Source: Brevibacillus massiliensis (GTDB taxonomy: Bacteria > Bacillota > Bacilli > Brevibacillales > Brevibacillaceae). Taken from it: a DNA stretch of 64,000 nucleotides. The translations under genes were made by a program, and so were the position numbers. The stretch is from contig NZ_HE978542.1 of assembly GCF_000311785.1 (NCBI RefSeq), positions 62,001 through 126,000 of the forward strand. The letters run 5' to 3'. The notes beneath the pieces were generated by a model. The model worked only from the letters and a program-made list of their open reading frames with translations, ran no database searches and was not told where the DNA came from. Below are positions 42,665 to 51,531 of this stretch, piece by piece; position 1 is the stretch's first letter, and each line of letters begins with the position of its first letter.

Positions 42665-43297
42665 TCAGCTGTATTTCCGGAGAAAGCTTTCCATATCATT
42701 CAGTTCGTAAAAACGTTGTTCCAAAACCTCGCGCGGCCATTCCCACCAGGCAATTTGCAGCAGCTTATCAGCGATCTCCCGGGGAAACCTTACTTTAATA
42801 AGCTTGGCGGGAACGCCCGCTACAACCGTATAAGGCTCAACATCTTTCGTCACGACTGCGCCCGAGCCTATGACCGCCCCGGTTCCTACGCTGACTCCTT
42901 TCATCACGATCGCCCCGTGCCCGATCCAAACATCATGGCCAATCGTGACCCGGTTGGAACGGCGCCAGTTGAAAATCGTTTCATCATCCGTGTCGGCAAA
43001 ACCGTAAGCTGCCCTGCGGTAGGTCATGTGGTGCTGAGTCACCCGATCCATCGGATGGTTTACAGGATTAATACAAACGTGGGAAGCAATAGAAGTAAAT
43101 TTTCCAACCTCCGTATAGTTGATCGTCACGTCATCCATTGTATAAGTGTAGTCGCCGAGCTTTGATTCAACGATTTTGTTGCGGGGACCGATCGAGGTCC
43201 ATTGCCCGGCGAAGCTGTTTTCCATATGAGTGCTTTCATGAATGCTTGGTTCGGCTGAAAGCTTGGCATAAGATCCTGGCCGATGAATGTGCCGCAT
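42665..43297 (-). CDS. Phosphonate-cluster hexapeptide acetyltransferase
   Basis: 210 aa, starting at ATG 43297. Left-handed beta-helix acyltransferase of the xenobiotic/chloramphenicol acetyltransferase type (VTIGHDVWIGHGAIVMKGVS, VGTGAVIGSGAVVTKDV, PYTVVAGVPAKLI). The N-terminal half ASHVCINPVNHPMDRVTQHH has the catalytic-type His. A subgroup of this family is consistently found in C-P lyase operons. The substrate is unproven; aminoalkylphosphonates, as for PhnO, are plausible. Confidence 0.88.
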   Translation of the reverse strand: MRHIHRPGSYAKLSAEPSIHESTHMENSFAGQWTSIGPRNKIVESKLGDYTYTMDDVTINYTEVGKFTSIASHVCINPVNHPMDRVTQHHMTYRRAAYGFADTDDETIFNWRRSNRVTIGHDVWIGHGAIVMKGVSVGTGAVIGSGAVVTKDVEPYTVVAGVPAKLIKVRFPREIADKLLQIAWWEWPREVLEQRFYELNDMESFLRKYS

Positions 43298-43323
43298 GCT
43301 GCAACAACTCCTTTTAGGTACGG

Positions 43324-44184
43324 TTATTTTACGATCCGCATTTCTTTTCGCGCTTTTAACTCGTTTACGCAGGCCATGCCTGGGCTTTTGGAGCCCAACA
43401 ATACTTCTTTTTCTCCATAAAAACCGTGAAAATCCGACCCTCCTGTTACGACCAAATCGTATGCCAAGGCGTACTCCTGAGCTTTCACTTCGTCATCGGG
43501 CTCGTGCAGCGGATGCCATGCTTCGATGCCCTGAAGCCCGCTTTCCACCAGTTCCGGTAAAGCGTCGAAATTATGGTACTGCCCGGGATGTGCCAGAACG
43601 GGCACGCCTCCGGCCATCCGGATTGCTTGAATGGCGGATTTTGCATCGACGTATTCCATAGGAATATAGGCTATGCCTGGCTGCTCCCCATTCTGGCCGC
43701 GGGAAAACAGTTTTTTGTACAACTCTCCGTAAATGGCCGTAGTGTACCCTTGTTCGACCAGCGCATGCATGATGTGTTGTTTATAAATGCCAGTGCCGCC
43801 TTCCGCAAACTTCATTACTTGTTCCAAGGTGATGGAATATCCGGCTTCGACCAGTTTGTTAATCATGGCCAGGCTTGCTTGCTGGCGTTTGTCGAGCAGC
43901 GGTCGGCATAAGGTCGCAATTGCGGGGTGCCCCGGTTCGATAAAGTAACCCAAAATATGTACTCTCGTTTTCCTCATAAAATCGTAAGCAGATATTTCAA
44001 TGCCAGGGATAATTTCGATACCTCGTTCTTTTCCGAGGATCACCATTTCCTCAAGGCCTTTGGTCGTATCATGGTTCGTGATGGCCAAACAGCCTACGTC
44101 TTCTTTCAAGGCAAGATCCAGCACTTCGTCAAACGAAAAGGAACCATCGGATACAGTCGTATGACAATGCAGCTCTACTTTCAT
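43324..44184 (-). CDS. PHP-domain phosphodiesterase of the phosphonate cluster
   Basis: 286 aa, starting at ATG 44184 with GGAGGTTCTCCT upstream. Complete PHP metal motifs: ELHCHTTVSDGS, AITNHDTTKG, IIPGIEIS, PVLAHPGQYHN and VTGGSDFHG. A PHP protein in the phn operon of Eggerthella lenta hydrolyses the 5-phosphoribosyl 1,2-cyclic phosphate product. The usual PhnP (beta-lactamase fold) and PhnN are absent here, so this protein probably replaces PhnP. First gene of the cluster, behind the best Pho boxes. Confidence 0.85.
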   Translation of the reverse strand: MKVELHCHTTVSDGSFSFDEVLDLALKEDVGCLAITNHDTTKGLEEMVILGKERGIEIIPGIEISAYDFMRKTRVHILGYFIEPGHPAIATLCRPLLDKRQQASLAMINKLVEAGYSITLEQVMKFAEGGTGIYKQHIMHALVEQGYTTAIYGELYKKLFSRGQNGEQPGIAYIPMEYVDAKSAIQAIRMAGGVPVLAHPGQYHNFDALPELVESGLQGIEAWHPLHEPDDEVKAQEYALAYDLVVTGGSDFHGFYGEKEVLLGSKSPGMACVNELKARKEMRIVK

Positions 44185-44249
44185 AGGAGAACCTCCTTAG
44201 CATCGCTTTAAGACCACGACCCAAGTCTAACTTGATGCCAAGTTGCAAG

Positions 44250-44289
44250 GGTTAAAGCACTGTAAACGGAATGTTAAAATACATGTAAA
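44250..44289 (-). promoter_or_regulatory. Four PhoP-box hexamers upstream of the PHP gene
   Basis: On the minus strand: TTTACA (44289-44284), TTAACA (44277-44272), TTTACA (44266-44261) and TTAACC (44255-44250). Periods are 12, 11 and 11 bp. The first three fit TT(A/C/T)ACA perfectly. The array ends 66 bp before the PHP ATG, leaving room for a -10 and leader. Confidence 0.7.
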
Positions 44290-44337
44290 CGTCTGTCCTG
44301 CCGATTTCACAAACGGACCTCGCCCGTGCGAATGCTT

Positions 44338-44367
44338 GCCAGCCAAGGCTCTGGTGTGCCTGCTGGC
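44338..44367. other. Stable hairpin in the leader before the MoaD-MoaE gene
   Basis: GCCAGC...AGGC pairs with GCCT GCTGGC (44338-44367), with an 8-nt loop and a 2-nt bulge. No T-tract follows, so it is not a typical terminator. It lies in the 268-bp gap between the divergent PHP gene and moaD-moaE, and could be part of a structured 5' leader. I see no known riboswitch consensus. Confidence 0.4.
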
Positions 44368-44453
44368 GGTCCGCGCCCACTTGTGATATCGTCAAGGGGA
44401 GGATTCAACCCTGTTCCAAAACAGAGTAATAAATGGAAAGTGAGGAATCGTAG

Positions 44454-45158
44454 ATGAGAGTATCTGTTCTGCTTTTTGCCGGTTTGGCTGAGCGTGCGGG
44501 AACACGCCAGCTCGAAGTGGAAATTCCCGAGGGGGCAACCGTAGAATTCCTGCTTCAGCAGATTGGACAAACCGCCCCCGCTCTGGCATCGCTCTTGCCC
44601 AGCTGCTTTGTCTCGCTTAACCAGGAGTACGCCGCACCAGATCAGACGGTGCCCGCGAATGCGGAGGTCGCGCTGATCCCCCCTGTCAGCGGCGGGGAAG
44701 ATTCCTCACGGTTTTTGGTGACAGAAGAACCGCTCAGCGCAGATACACTGATCAAACTCGTGTCCAACCCGCACGCCGGAGCTGTCCTTACTTTTGTCGG
44801 CACGGTTCGGGAGTTCACCAAAGGACAGCGGACTGTATATCTGTCCTACGAAGCATATGCCCCGATGGCTGTGGAAAAAATGAAACAGATTGCAGCGGAA
44901 ATCGAAGAGCGCTGGCCAGGAGCACAGGTCGCCATGCACCATCGCATCGGCCAATTATCGATTGAGGAGATCGCCGTGATCATTGCCGTTGCCACGCCGC
45001 ACCGGAATGAATCTTTTGAAGCAGGCCGTTATGCGATCGAACGGTTGAAACAGATCGTCCCGATCTGGAAAAAGGAAGTGTGGGAAGACGGCAGTGAATG
45101 GAAGGGACATCAGCAGGGTCCCTGGAACCCGCTCGCACCTGCTGATCCGACTGTATAA
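44454..45158 (+). CDS. MoaD-MoaE fusion (molybdopterin synthase)
   Basis: 234 aa, starting at ATG 44454 with TGAGGA 7 nt upstream. Residues 1-82 are a complete MoaD ubiquitin-like domain, ending EVALIPPVSGGEDSS. The sulphur-carrying C-terminal Gly-Gly is therefore internal. Residues about 87-234 are MoaE (HAGAVLTFVGTVREF, IAVATPHRNESFEAGRYAIERLK, PIWKKEVWEDGSEW). A free Gly-Gly end is needed for thiocarboxylate formation, so the product is probably cleaved after Gly-Gly, as described for MoaX of mycobacteria. No frameshift or stop separates the two parts. Confidence 0.94.
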   Translation: MRVSVLLFAGLAERAGTRQLEVEIPEGATVEFLLQQIGQTAPALASLLPSCFVSLNQEYAAPDQTVPANAEVALIPPVSGGEDSSRFLVTEEPLSADTLIKLVSNPHAGAVLTFVGTVREFTKGQRTVYLSYEAYAPMAVEKMKQIAAEIEERWPGAQVAMHHRIGQLSIEEIAVIIAVATPHRNESFEAGRYAIERLKQIVPIWKKEVWEDGSEWKGHQQGPWNPLAPADPTV

Positions 45159-45269
45159 CCGCTGATGCCGCAAGATGTTTGCAATCGTCATGCGGCGGCC
45201 TACATAGGTGACCAAGGGCAACTTTGAACATTGTGTGAAAATAGGGTGGAAGATTTGCCAAGAATCAAG

Positions 45270-45275
45270 TATAAT
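45270..45275 (+). promoter_or_regulatory. -10 box of the aconitase gene
   Basis: A perfect TATAAT, 92 nt upstream of the start codon TTG 45367. No strong -35 is seen at 17 bp. The untranslated leader would be about 85 nt and contains the dyads listed next. Confidence 0.5.
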
Positions 45276-45291
45276 GTACTCGAACAGAAAC

Positions 45292-45320
45292 GAAACGTCG
45301 TTTCATCTGGTGAAACCAGA
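45292..45320. promoter_or_regulatory. Two adjacent dyads in the aconitase leader
   Basis: GAAACGTCGTTTC (45292-45304) and TCTGGTGAAACCAGA (45306-45320) lie side by side, 10-20 bp downstream of the expected start of transcription. The first resembles an operator, the second can form an RNA hairpin. Citrate-responsive (CcpC) or other control is possible but not shown. Confidence 0.45.
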
Positions 45321-45366
45321 ATCTTTCCCCAGCCATTTCTTCTGTATAATAAAGGAGGTAATACGT

Positions 45367-48096
45367 TTGGCTAACAAAGACGCTTATTCAGTAAAATCGT
45401 CATTGACCGTGCAGGGCAAAGCGTATGCGTACTATCGCATCCAGGGCCTTGAAGAACAAGGCATCGGGCAAGTTTCCAAGCTGCCTTTTTCGATTAAAGT
45501 GCTGCTCGAAGCGGCGGTTCGCCAATTTGACGGCCGCGCGATCACCAAGGAACACGTTCAGCAGCTGGCCAATTGGACCAAAGGGCGCGATGCCAACAAA
45601 GAGGTGCCGCTGGCGCCTGCCCGGATCGTTCTGCAGGACTTCACCGGCGTGCCGGCTGTCGTCGACCTGGCAGCAATGCGCGTCGCGATGAAAAAGAGCG
45701 GCGGCGATCCAAAACGGATCAACCCACTGGTACCTGTCGATCTGGTCATCGACCACTCTGTCATGGTAGACGAGTTTGGTTCGGCAGATGCGCTCGCAGC
45801 CAACATGAAACTGGAATTCGAACGCAACGAAGAGCGCTACCGCTTCCTGCGCTGGGCGCAAACGGCATTTGACAACTTCCGTGCCGTACCTCCGGCGACC
45901 GGGATCGTTCACCAAGTAAACCTGGAATACCTGGCAACCGTTGTCGCCACCCGTGAGATCGACGGCGAAGTCGTCGCTTTCCCGGACTCTCTGGTCGGTA
46001 CCGACTCCCATACCACGATGATCAACGGTTTGGGCGTGCTCGGCTGGGGTGTCGGCGGCATCGAGGCAGAAGCAGGGATGCTGGGACAGCCGCTCTACTT
46101 CGTAACGCCTGAAGTCGTCGGCTTCAAGCTGACCGGTACGTTGAAGCCGGGAGCTACCGCCACCGACCTGGCCCTGACCGTAACGCAAATGCTGCGGAAA
46201 AAAGGCGTTGTCGGCAAGTTCGTCGAATTCTACGGACCCGGCCTCTCCAACATCTCGCTTGCAGACCGCGCTACCGTTGCCAATATGGCGCCTGAGTACG
46301 GCGCGACGATGGGCTTCTTCCCTGTCGATGCCGAAACGCTTAACTACCTGCGCCAAACCGGCCGCAGCGAAGAACTGATTCAATTGGTCGAAACCTATAC
46401 CAAAGCACAAGGCTTGTTCCGTACGGATGACACTCCGGATCCGGTCTTCTCCGACACGTTGGAGCTTGATCTGTCCACTGTCGTTCCCAGCCTTGCAGGA
46501 CCGAAACGCCCGCAAGACCGGGTAGAGCTGACGCAAATGAAAGAAGCTTTCAACCAAAGCCTGCGCACTCCGATCGACAAAGGCGGCTTCGGTCTCGATG
46601 AGGCCAAAATCGCGAAAAGCGTGGAAGTGCACCATCCCAACGGCGAAACCAGCACGATGAAAACAGGAGCTGTCGTCATCGCGGCCATCACCTCCTGCAC
46701 CAACACCTCCAACCCGAGCGTCATGTTGGGTGCCGGGCTGCTCGCCAAGAAAGCGGTGGAAAAAGGCCTGAAAAAACCGGGCTATGTCAAGAGCTCGCTG
46801 GCTCCCGGCTCCCGTGTCGTCACACAGTACCTTGTCGACGCCGGCCTGATGGATTCGCTCGACGCCCTTGGCTTCAACGTCGTCGGCTACGGCTGCACGA
46901 CTTGTATCGGAAACTCCGGTCCGCTGCCGGAAGAAGTCAGCAAAGCAATCGCTGACAACGACATGACGGTAGCTGCCGTACTGTCCGGCAACCGCAACTT
47001 TGAAGGACGCATTCACGCGCTGGTCAAAGCGAACTACCTGGCTTCTCCGCCGCTCGTCATCGCGTACGCACTGGCTGGAACCGTCGACATCGACCTTGAG
47101 ACGGAACCGCTTGGCCATGACAAACACGGCAACCCTGTCTACCTGAAAGACATCTGGCCAACGCCGCAGGAAATCGCCGAGGTCATGAGCAAGGCGATGA
47201 ACCCGGAACTGTTCCGCGCCCAGTACGCCCAAGTCTTTACGGCAAACGAGAGCTGGAACAAAATCGACGTGCCGACCGGCGACTTGTACGAGTGGGATCC
47301 CAACTCCACCTACATTCAAGAACCGCCGTTCTTCAAGAATCTGTCTCCGGAAGTGGGACATATCGGTGAAATCAAAGGCGCGAAAACACTGGCCCTGCTC
47401 GGAGATTCCGTCACGACTGACCACATCTCGCCGGCAGGTAACATCTCGCCAACCAGCCCGGCCGGTCTTTATCTGCAGTCCAAGGGAGTGGAGCGCAAAG
47501 ACTTCAACTCCTACGGTTCCCGCCGCGGCAGCCACGATGTGATGATGCGCGGTACGTTTGCCAACATCCGCATCCGCAACCAAGTGGCACCTGGTACGGA
47601 AGGCGGCGTGACCAAGTACCTGCCAACCGGTGAAATCATGTCGATCTACGATGCTTCCATGAAATACCAGGCAACAGGTACGCCGCTGGTCGTCATCGCC
47701 GGAAAAGAGTACGGAACGGGAAGTTCCCGCGACTGGGCGGCAAAAGGTACCTTCCTGCTTGGAGTCAAGGCAGTCATCGCCGAGAGCTTCGAGCGCATTC
47801 ACCGCTCCAACCTGGTAGGCATGGGCGTTCTGCCGCTGCAGTTTGCAGACGGTGCAAGCTGGCGTTCGCTCAACCTGGATGGCACGGAAACCTTTGACAT
47901 CCTGGGCCTGAGTGACAACGTGCAGCCTGGCCAACGCATCAAAGTGCACGTTACCCGCCAAGACGGCAGCCAGTTTGACTTCGATGCGATCGTCCGCCTC
48001 GACAGCATGGTAGACGTCGACTACTACCGCAACGGCGGTATTCTGCAAGCTGTTCTCCGTCAAATGATGGATGAAAAACAAGTGCCGGTAAGCTAA
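45367..48096 (+). CDS. acnA: Aconitate hydratase A
   Basis: 909 aa, starting at TTG 45367 with AAAGGAGG 8 nt upstream; upstream codons are leader. Interconverts citrate and isocitrate in the TCA cycle using a [4Fe-4S] cluster. Cluster Cys lie in [14 protein letters not shown] (about 440) and [13 protein letters not shown] (two Cys, about 506-509). Substrate segments [19 protein letters not shown] and [16 protein letters not shown] are intact. Length is typical. Monocistronic with a strong terminator. Confidence 0.97.
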   Translation: MANKDAYSVKSSLTVQGKAYAYYRIQGLEEQGIGQVSKLPFSIKVLLEAAVRQFDGRAITKEHVQQLANWTKGRDANKEVPLAPARIVLQDFTGVPAVVDLAAMRVAMKKSGGDPKRINPLVPVDLVIDHSVMVDEFGSADALAANMKLEFERNEERYRFLRWAQTAFDNFRAVPPATGIVHQVNLEYLATVVATREIDGEVVAFPDSLVGTDSHTTMINGLGVLGWGVGGIEAEAGMLGQPLYFVTPEVVGFKLTGTLKPGATATDLALTVTQMLRKKGVVGKFVEFYGPGLSNISLADRATVANMAPEYGATMGFFPVDAETLNYLRQTGRSEELIQLVETYTKAQGLFRTDDTPDPVFSDTLELDLSTVVPSLAGPKRPQDRVELTQMKEAFNQSLRTPIDKGGFGLDEAKIAKSVEVHHPNGETSTMKTGAVVIAAITSCTNTSNPSVMLGAGLLAKKAVEKGLKKPGYVKSSLAPGSRVVTQYLVDAGLMDSLDALGFNVVGYGCTTCIGNSGPLPEEVSKAIADNDMTVAAVLSGNRNFEGRIHALVKANYLASPPLVIAYALAGTVDIDLETEPLGHDKHGNPVYLKDIWPTPQEIAEVMSKAMNPELFRAQYAQVFTANESWNKIDVPTGDLYEWDPNSTYIQEPPFFKNLSPEVGHIGEIKGAKTLALLGDSVTTDHISPAGNISPTSPAGLYLQSKGVERKDFNSYGSRRGSHDVMMRGTFANIRIRNQVAPGTEGGVTKYLPTGEIMSIYDASMKYQATGTPLVVIAGKEYGTGSSRDWAAKGTFLLGVKAVIAESFERIHRSNLVGMGVLPLQFADGASWRSLNLDGTETFDILGLSDNVQPGQRIKVHVTRQDGSQFDFDAIVRLDSMVDVDYYRNGGILQAVLRQMMDEKQVPVS

Positions 48097-48160
48097 GCAT
48101 ACAGGCAAAGGCCCATGACTGATGTGGGTCTTGCCCCTGTCTGGCGGCATACTTTATACG

Positions 48161-48203
48161 TAAAAACCAGGAGTCCGGTTATTGTACCGGGCTCCTGGTT
48201 TTT
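48161..48203 (+). terminator. Strong terminator after acnA
   Basis: AAAAACCAGGAGTCCGGT pairs with ACCGGGCTCCTGGTTTTT (one mismatch), loop TATTGT. The stem's own T-run ends it. The remaining gap to 48366 contains a second weaker hairpin and no ORF. Confidence 0.88.
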
Positions 48204-48366
48204 ATCCCCCGATATCTCCAGGCGGGCAATTGTTAACCCATTTTCACACGCGGGTACGAACCACTTTTCCTAAAAACAGGTGATATACCTTTTTTCATGA
48301 AAAATAACCCTTCCATGGAAACAGGAAGGGACTAGCTTTTTAACCGGAATGGGCCTTTCTGACTCC

Positions 48367-49329
48367 TTACATGTACCTTGCGATCAGGTCGGCGAACAGC
48401 TTCATATCTACATTTCCCCCGCTGACCAGCACAACTGTCTTTTTCCCTCTCAGCCTGGTTCTCTGAAAGGCCATCGCAGCAAGGGCGGCCGCTCCTGAAG
48501 GCTCTGCCACCAGCTTTCCTCTCGCCGCCAGCAGAACTGCCGCCTTGGCGATCTCCTCTTCGGACACCAGTACCATCTCGTCAACGTATTTTTGCGCATG
48601 GGCAAACGTCCTCTCGCCGACCCGCTTGGCCTTGAGTCCGTCGGCCATCGTCTCAAGCTGATCGACTTCTGTCAGGCGGCCGGTGACGACCGATTCGTAC
48701 ATCGATCTTGCCCCTTCCGGATTGACGCCGATGACCTGGATAGCGGGATTGCTTTCCTTTAATGCAGCCGCCACTCCGGAGATTAACCCGCCGCCGCCGA
48801 CGGGGATGATCACTGCTTCCACGTCGGGAAGCTCATCGAGTATTTCCAGGCCAATCGTTCCCTGGCCGGCGATCGTCAGTAGGTCGTCAAACGGGTGGAC
48901 CATGGTCAGCCCTTCGCTTTGGCTTAATTCCAAGGCCCTCTGGTACATCGTGATGGACGTGCTCCCGCCGTCGACCACCCTGGCCCCGTATCCGATCACG
49001 GCCGCCTTTTTGCTTTGAACCGGCTCTGTCGGCATGGAGATAGTTGCTTTTACGCCCAGCAGGCGGGCTGCATAGGCTGTTCCCGCGCCGTGATTTCCGG
49101 CTGAGAAGGCGACGACGCCTGCGCTTTTTTCCGCCGCTGACAGATGGGAAATTTTATGATACGCCCCCCGCACCTTAAACGACCCCGTCTTTTGCAGGTT
49201 CTCGGGCTTGAAATAGATTTCATTTCCCGACATGTCGCTGAATGTCTTCGAGTACTGCAAAGGAGTGGCCTGTATCACGCCGACCAGGTTTTCTCTCGCC
49301 TGTTGAATATCTGAAACGGTAACGTACAC
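48367..49329 (-). CDS. Threonine dehydratase / serine racemase-like PLP enzyme (fold type II)
   Basis: 320 aa, starting near 49329 (GTG/ATG; MYVTVSDIQQARENL) with AGGAGTGAAG upstream. PLP lysine in LQKTGSFKVRGAYHK (about residue 53), phosphate loop PVGGGGLISGVAAAL (about 178-192). It lacks the C-terminal ACT regulatory domain of biosynthetic IlvA, so it is a catabolic-type lyase for threonine, serine or hydroxyaspartate. Last gene of the 48.4-59.3 kb catabolic cluster. Confidence 0.9.
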   Translation of the reverse strand: MYVTVSDIQQARENLVGVIQATPLQYSKTFSDMSGNEIYFKPENLQKTGSFKVRGAYHKISHLSAAEKSAGVVAFSAGNHGAGTAYAARLLGVKATISMPTEPVQSKKAAVIGYGARVVDGGSTSITMYQRALELSQSEGLTMVHPFDDLLTIAGQGTIGLEILDELPDVEAVIIPVGGGGLISGVAAALKESNPAIQVIGVNPEGARSMYESVVTGRLTEVDQLETMADGLKAKRVGERTFAHAQKYVDEMVLVSEEEIAKAAVLLAARGKLVAEPSGAAALAAMAFQRTRLRGKKTVVLVSGGNVDMKLFADLIARYM

Positions 49330-49387
49330 GAGTCTTCACTCCTCCTGGATCTTCACGTATGCCCGTTCGCCATGCGTGTGAAACGAA

Positions 49388-50047
49388 TCACTGTTCCCGG
49401 CCGCTGCGCGCCTGTTTGACCGCTTGGGTAAACTGGGCAGCCAGTTCCGTCAGCTTGGCAAAATCTCCGGATTCGACAGCCTGCCGATTGACCAGGTGGC
49501 CGCCAATGCCAACGGCAGCGACTCCGGCCTTTACGAAGGCGGCCAAATTGTTCAGATCGACTCCACCCGTCACGACGATCGGAACATGGGGGAAGGGACC
49601 CTTGACGTCCTTGACGTACGAAACGCCCAGTGTCGCTGCCGGAAAAACCTTTACCATCGCAGCCCCCCACTCCATGGCGGTGATGATTTCTGTCGGTGTC
49701 ATCACCCCGGGTATTGCGATTTTGCCATAACGCAGCGAGGTTCGGATGACGTCTTGATGAAGACTCGGACTAAAGATAAAATCAGCCCCGCTGGCGATCG
49801 CCAACCTGGCCGACTCACTGTCAATGACGGTTCCTGCCCCGACAATCGCCCGCCCTTTCAGGTTTTGGGACAGTCGGCGGATCGCGTCGAAGGCTCCCGG
49901 CGAGTCGACAGTCACTTCCAGGGCCGTAACCCCGCCTTCGACCAGGCTTTCCGCCACTTTGTCAACCTTGTCTTCCGGCACCCTCCTGATGACGGCAATC
50001 ACCCCCGATTCCGTCAGCTTTCCGAGCAACTCTATGATCGGCAGCAT
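49388..50047 (-). CDS. eda: KDPG (2-dehydro-3-deoxyphosphogluconate) aldolase
   Basis: 219 aa, starting at ATG 50047 with GAGCGAAAGG upstream. Splits KDPG into pyruvate and glyceraldehyde 3-phosphate. Landmarks: GVIAVIRR (Arg/Val strand), GGVTALEVTVDSP (Glu), AGTVIDSESARLAIASGADFIFSPS, and the Schiff-base lysine in MVKVFPAATLG (about 130). A TIM-barrel class I aldolase. Follows the KDG kinase gene by 17 nt. Confidence 0.94.
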   Translation of the reverse strand: MLPIIELLGKLTESGVIAVIRRVPEDKVDKVAESLVEGGVTALEVTVDSPGAFDAIRRLSQNLKGRAIVGAGTVIDSESARLAIASGADFIFSPSLHQDVIRTSLRYGKIAIPGVMTPTEIITAMEWGAAMVKVFPAATLGVSYVKDVKGPFPHVPIVVTGGVDLNNLAAFVKAGVAAVGIGGHLVNRQAVESGDFAKLTELAAQFTQAVKQARSGREQ

Positions 50048-50064
50048 CTGTACCTTTCGCTCCT

Positions 50065-51006
50065 CTACCTTTTGATCTCTTTTGTCTGGTCTGAAAAAAT
50101 CTGCGATTCGAACGGATATCCTTCCACATCTCCGGCCACCGTCAAGGCGTACGCGCCAATCCGATTTCCCAATTCTACCGCTTTCCGGTACGGCCAGCCG
50201 CGGATAAGCCCCGACAGGAACCCGCCGGCAAAACCGTCGCCGGCACCGATCGGATCGACGATTTGCGCGACGGGAAAACCGGGAACATACTCATCGGCTC
50301 CGCAAGTGGCATAGTACGCCCCTTTTTCTCCCAGCTTGATCACGGCCAGATTTACGCCCGTTTGTAAAAAGACCTTCGCGATCTCTTCCGGGGATGTCTG
50401 TCCAGTCAGGATTTCTCCCTCCTCCAGGCCCGGCATGACAATGTCACACTTCTTGGCAACCTCCAGCAGCACTTCCCGGGTACGCTCCTTCGTCCAGAGC
50501 TTCAGGCGAATATTGGGGTCGAACACGACGGTTAATCCGTGCTTTTTCGCCAGGGTGATGGCATGGTGAACCGCATCCAGACAAGATGGACCAAGCGCAG
50601 GGGTAATGCCCGTCAGGTGAAGGAACTTTGCCCGGCTGAGGTACTCCTCGTCCACATCGGCCGGCGACAGTTTGCTGGCGGCCGAATCCTTGCGGTAATA
50701 AGTGACTCTCGGTTCTTGCATCGCCTGGCGCTCTTTAAAAAACAGTCCCGTGGGAAACTGGTCGTCAAAGAGGACCCGGGAGGTATCAACTCCTTCCCCC
50801 CTGATAAAATTTCGCACGTACACGCCAAACTCGTCGTTTCCCAACCGGCTGAACCATCCTGCCTGGTGGCCCAACCTGGCGAGGCAAATGGCAACGTTGG
50901 ACTCGGCACCGCCAATCGATCGGTGAAACGTGGTTGCAAACCGCAGCGGCCCCACGGTAGGAGGATAAAACAGGACCATCGTCTCACCAAAGGTAACTAC
51001 ATCCAT
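50065..51006 (-). CDS. kdgK: 2-keto-3-deoxygluconate kinase (PfkB family)
   Basis: 313 aa, starting at ATG 51006 (MDVVTFGETMVLFYPP) with AAGGAT 8 nt upstream; it overlaps the preceding Rid gene by 23 nt. Ribokinase fold with GGAESNVAICLARLG near the N-terminus and the anion-hole/catalytic segment DPIGAGDGFAGGFLSG (about 250-265). Beside KDPG aldolase, the KDG-specific assignment is strong, though other sugar-acid specificity is possible. Confidence 0.9.
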   Translation of the reverse strand: MDVVTFGETMVLFYPPTVGPLRFATTFHRSIGGAESNVAICLARLGHQAGWFSRLGNDEFGVYVRNFIRGEGVDTSRVLFDDQFPTGLFFKERQAMQEPRVTYYRKDSAASKLSPADVDEEYLSRAKFLHLTGITPALGPSCLDAVHHAITLAKKHGLTVVFDPNIRLKLWTKERTREVLLEVAKKCDIVMPGLEEGEILTGQTSPEEIAKVFLQTGVNLAVIKLGEKGAYYATCGADEYVPGFPVAQIVDPIGAGDGFAGGFLSGLIRGWPYRKAVELGNRIGAYALTVAGDVEGYPFESQIFSDQTKEIKR

Positions 51007-51490
51007 GGTATCCATCCTTACTGAATTCATCTTCGATTTCTACAATGACTTCGATTTCAACTGGCGTATGAAAGGGCAGTTCGTTGGAGGAGATCGCAGA
51101 GCGAGCGTGTTTGCCTTTTTCGCCAAACACCTCGACAAACAATTCGGAACATCCGTTTATGACATATGGCTGTTCGGCAAAACCATCCGCGGAATTGACG
51201 AACGCCAGAACTTTCACAATCTGTTTTACCCTATCCAAATCACCTAAAAATTCCTTCAAAACAGCCAGGCAGTTAATTCCCGTCTGCCTCGCAGCGTCGT
51301 AGCCCTGCTCAACCGTTAAATCGGAGCCTATTTTCCCCTTGTACTTCAGTACTCCGTCAACCCGGCAGTCCTGGCCTGACAGGTAGACAAGATTGCCTAC
51401 CCGCTTGGCTGGCTGGTAAATCGCGGCCGGTTTCGGCGCAGGCGGCAGTGTGATACCCATTTCGGCTAATCTTTTTTCGATCCTTGCCAT
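50984..51490 (-). CDS. Rid-family protein, atypical (active-site Arg replaced)
   Basis: 168 aa, starting at ATG 51490 with AAAGGAG upstream. Chorismate-mutase-like Rid fold: [68 protein letters not shown]. Canonical RidA has Arg before Leu-Pro (ARLP); here it is Glu (NELP). So imine deaminase activity is doubtful. It fits the longer 'YjgF-like 1' subgroup. A second, similar copy is at 52358-52822. Confidence 0.9.
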   Translation of the reverse strand: MARIEKRLAEMGITLPPAPKPAAIYQPAKRVGNLVYLSGQDCRVDGVLKYKGKIGSDLTVEQGYDAARQTGINCLAVLKEFLGDLDRVKQIVKVLAFVNSADGFAEQPYVINGCSELFVEVFGEKGKHARSAISSNELPFHTPVEIEVIVEIEDEFSKDGYHGCSYLW

Positions 51491-51531
51491 AGTTCCAGAC
51501 TCCTTTTTATTCAAGTTGGCAGCTGTGATGG

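Noticed and set aside
45400..48150. A 916-aa minus-strand ORF opposite aconitase
   Set aside because: It is an antisense shadow of a highly conserved, codon-biased gene. No recognisable domain.
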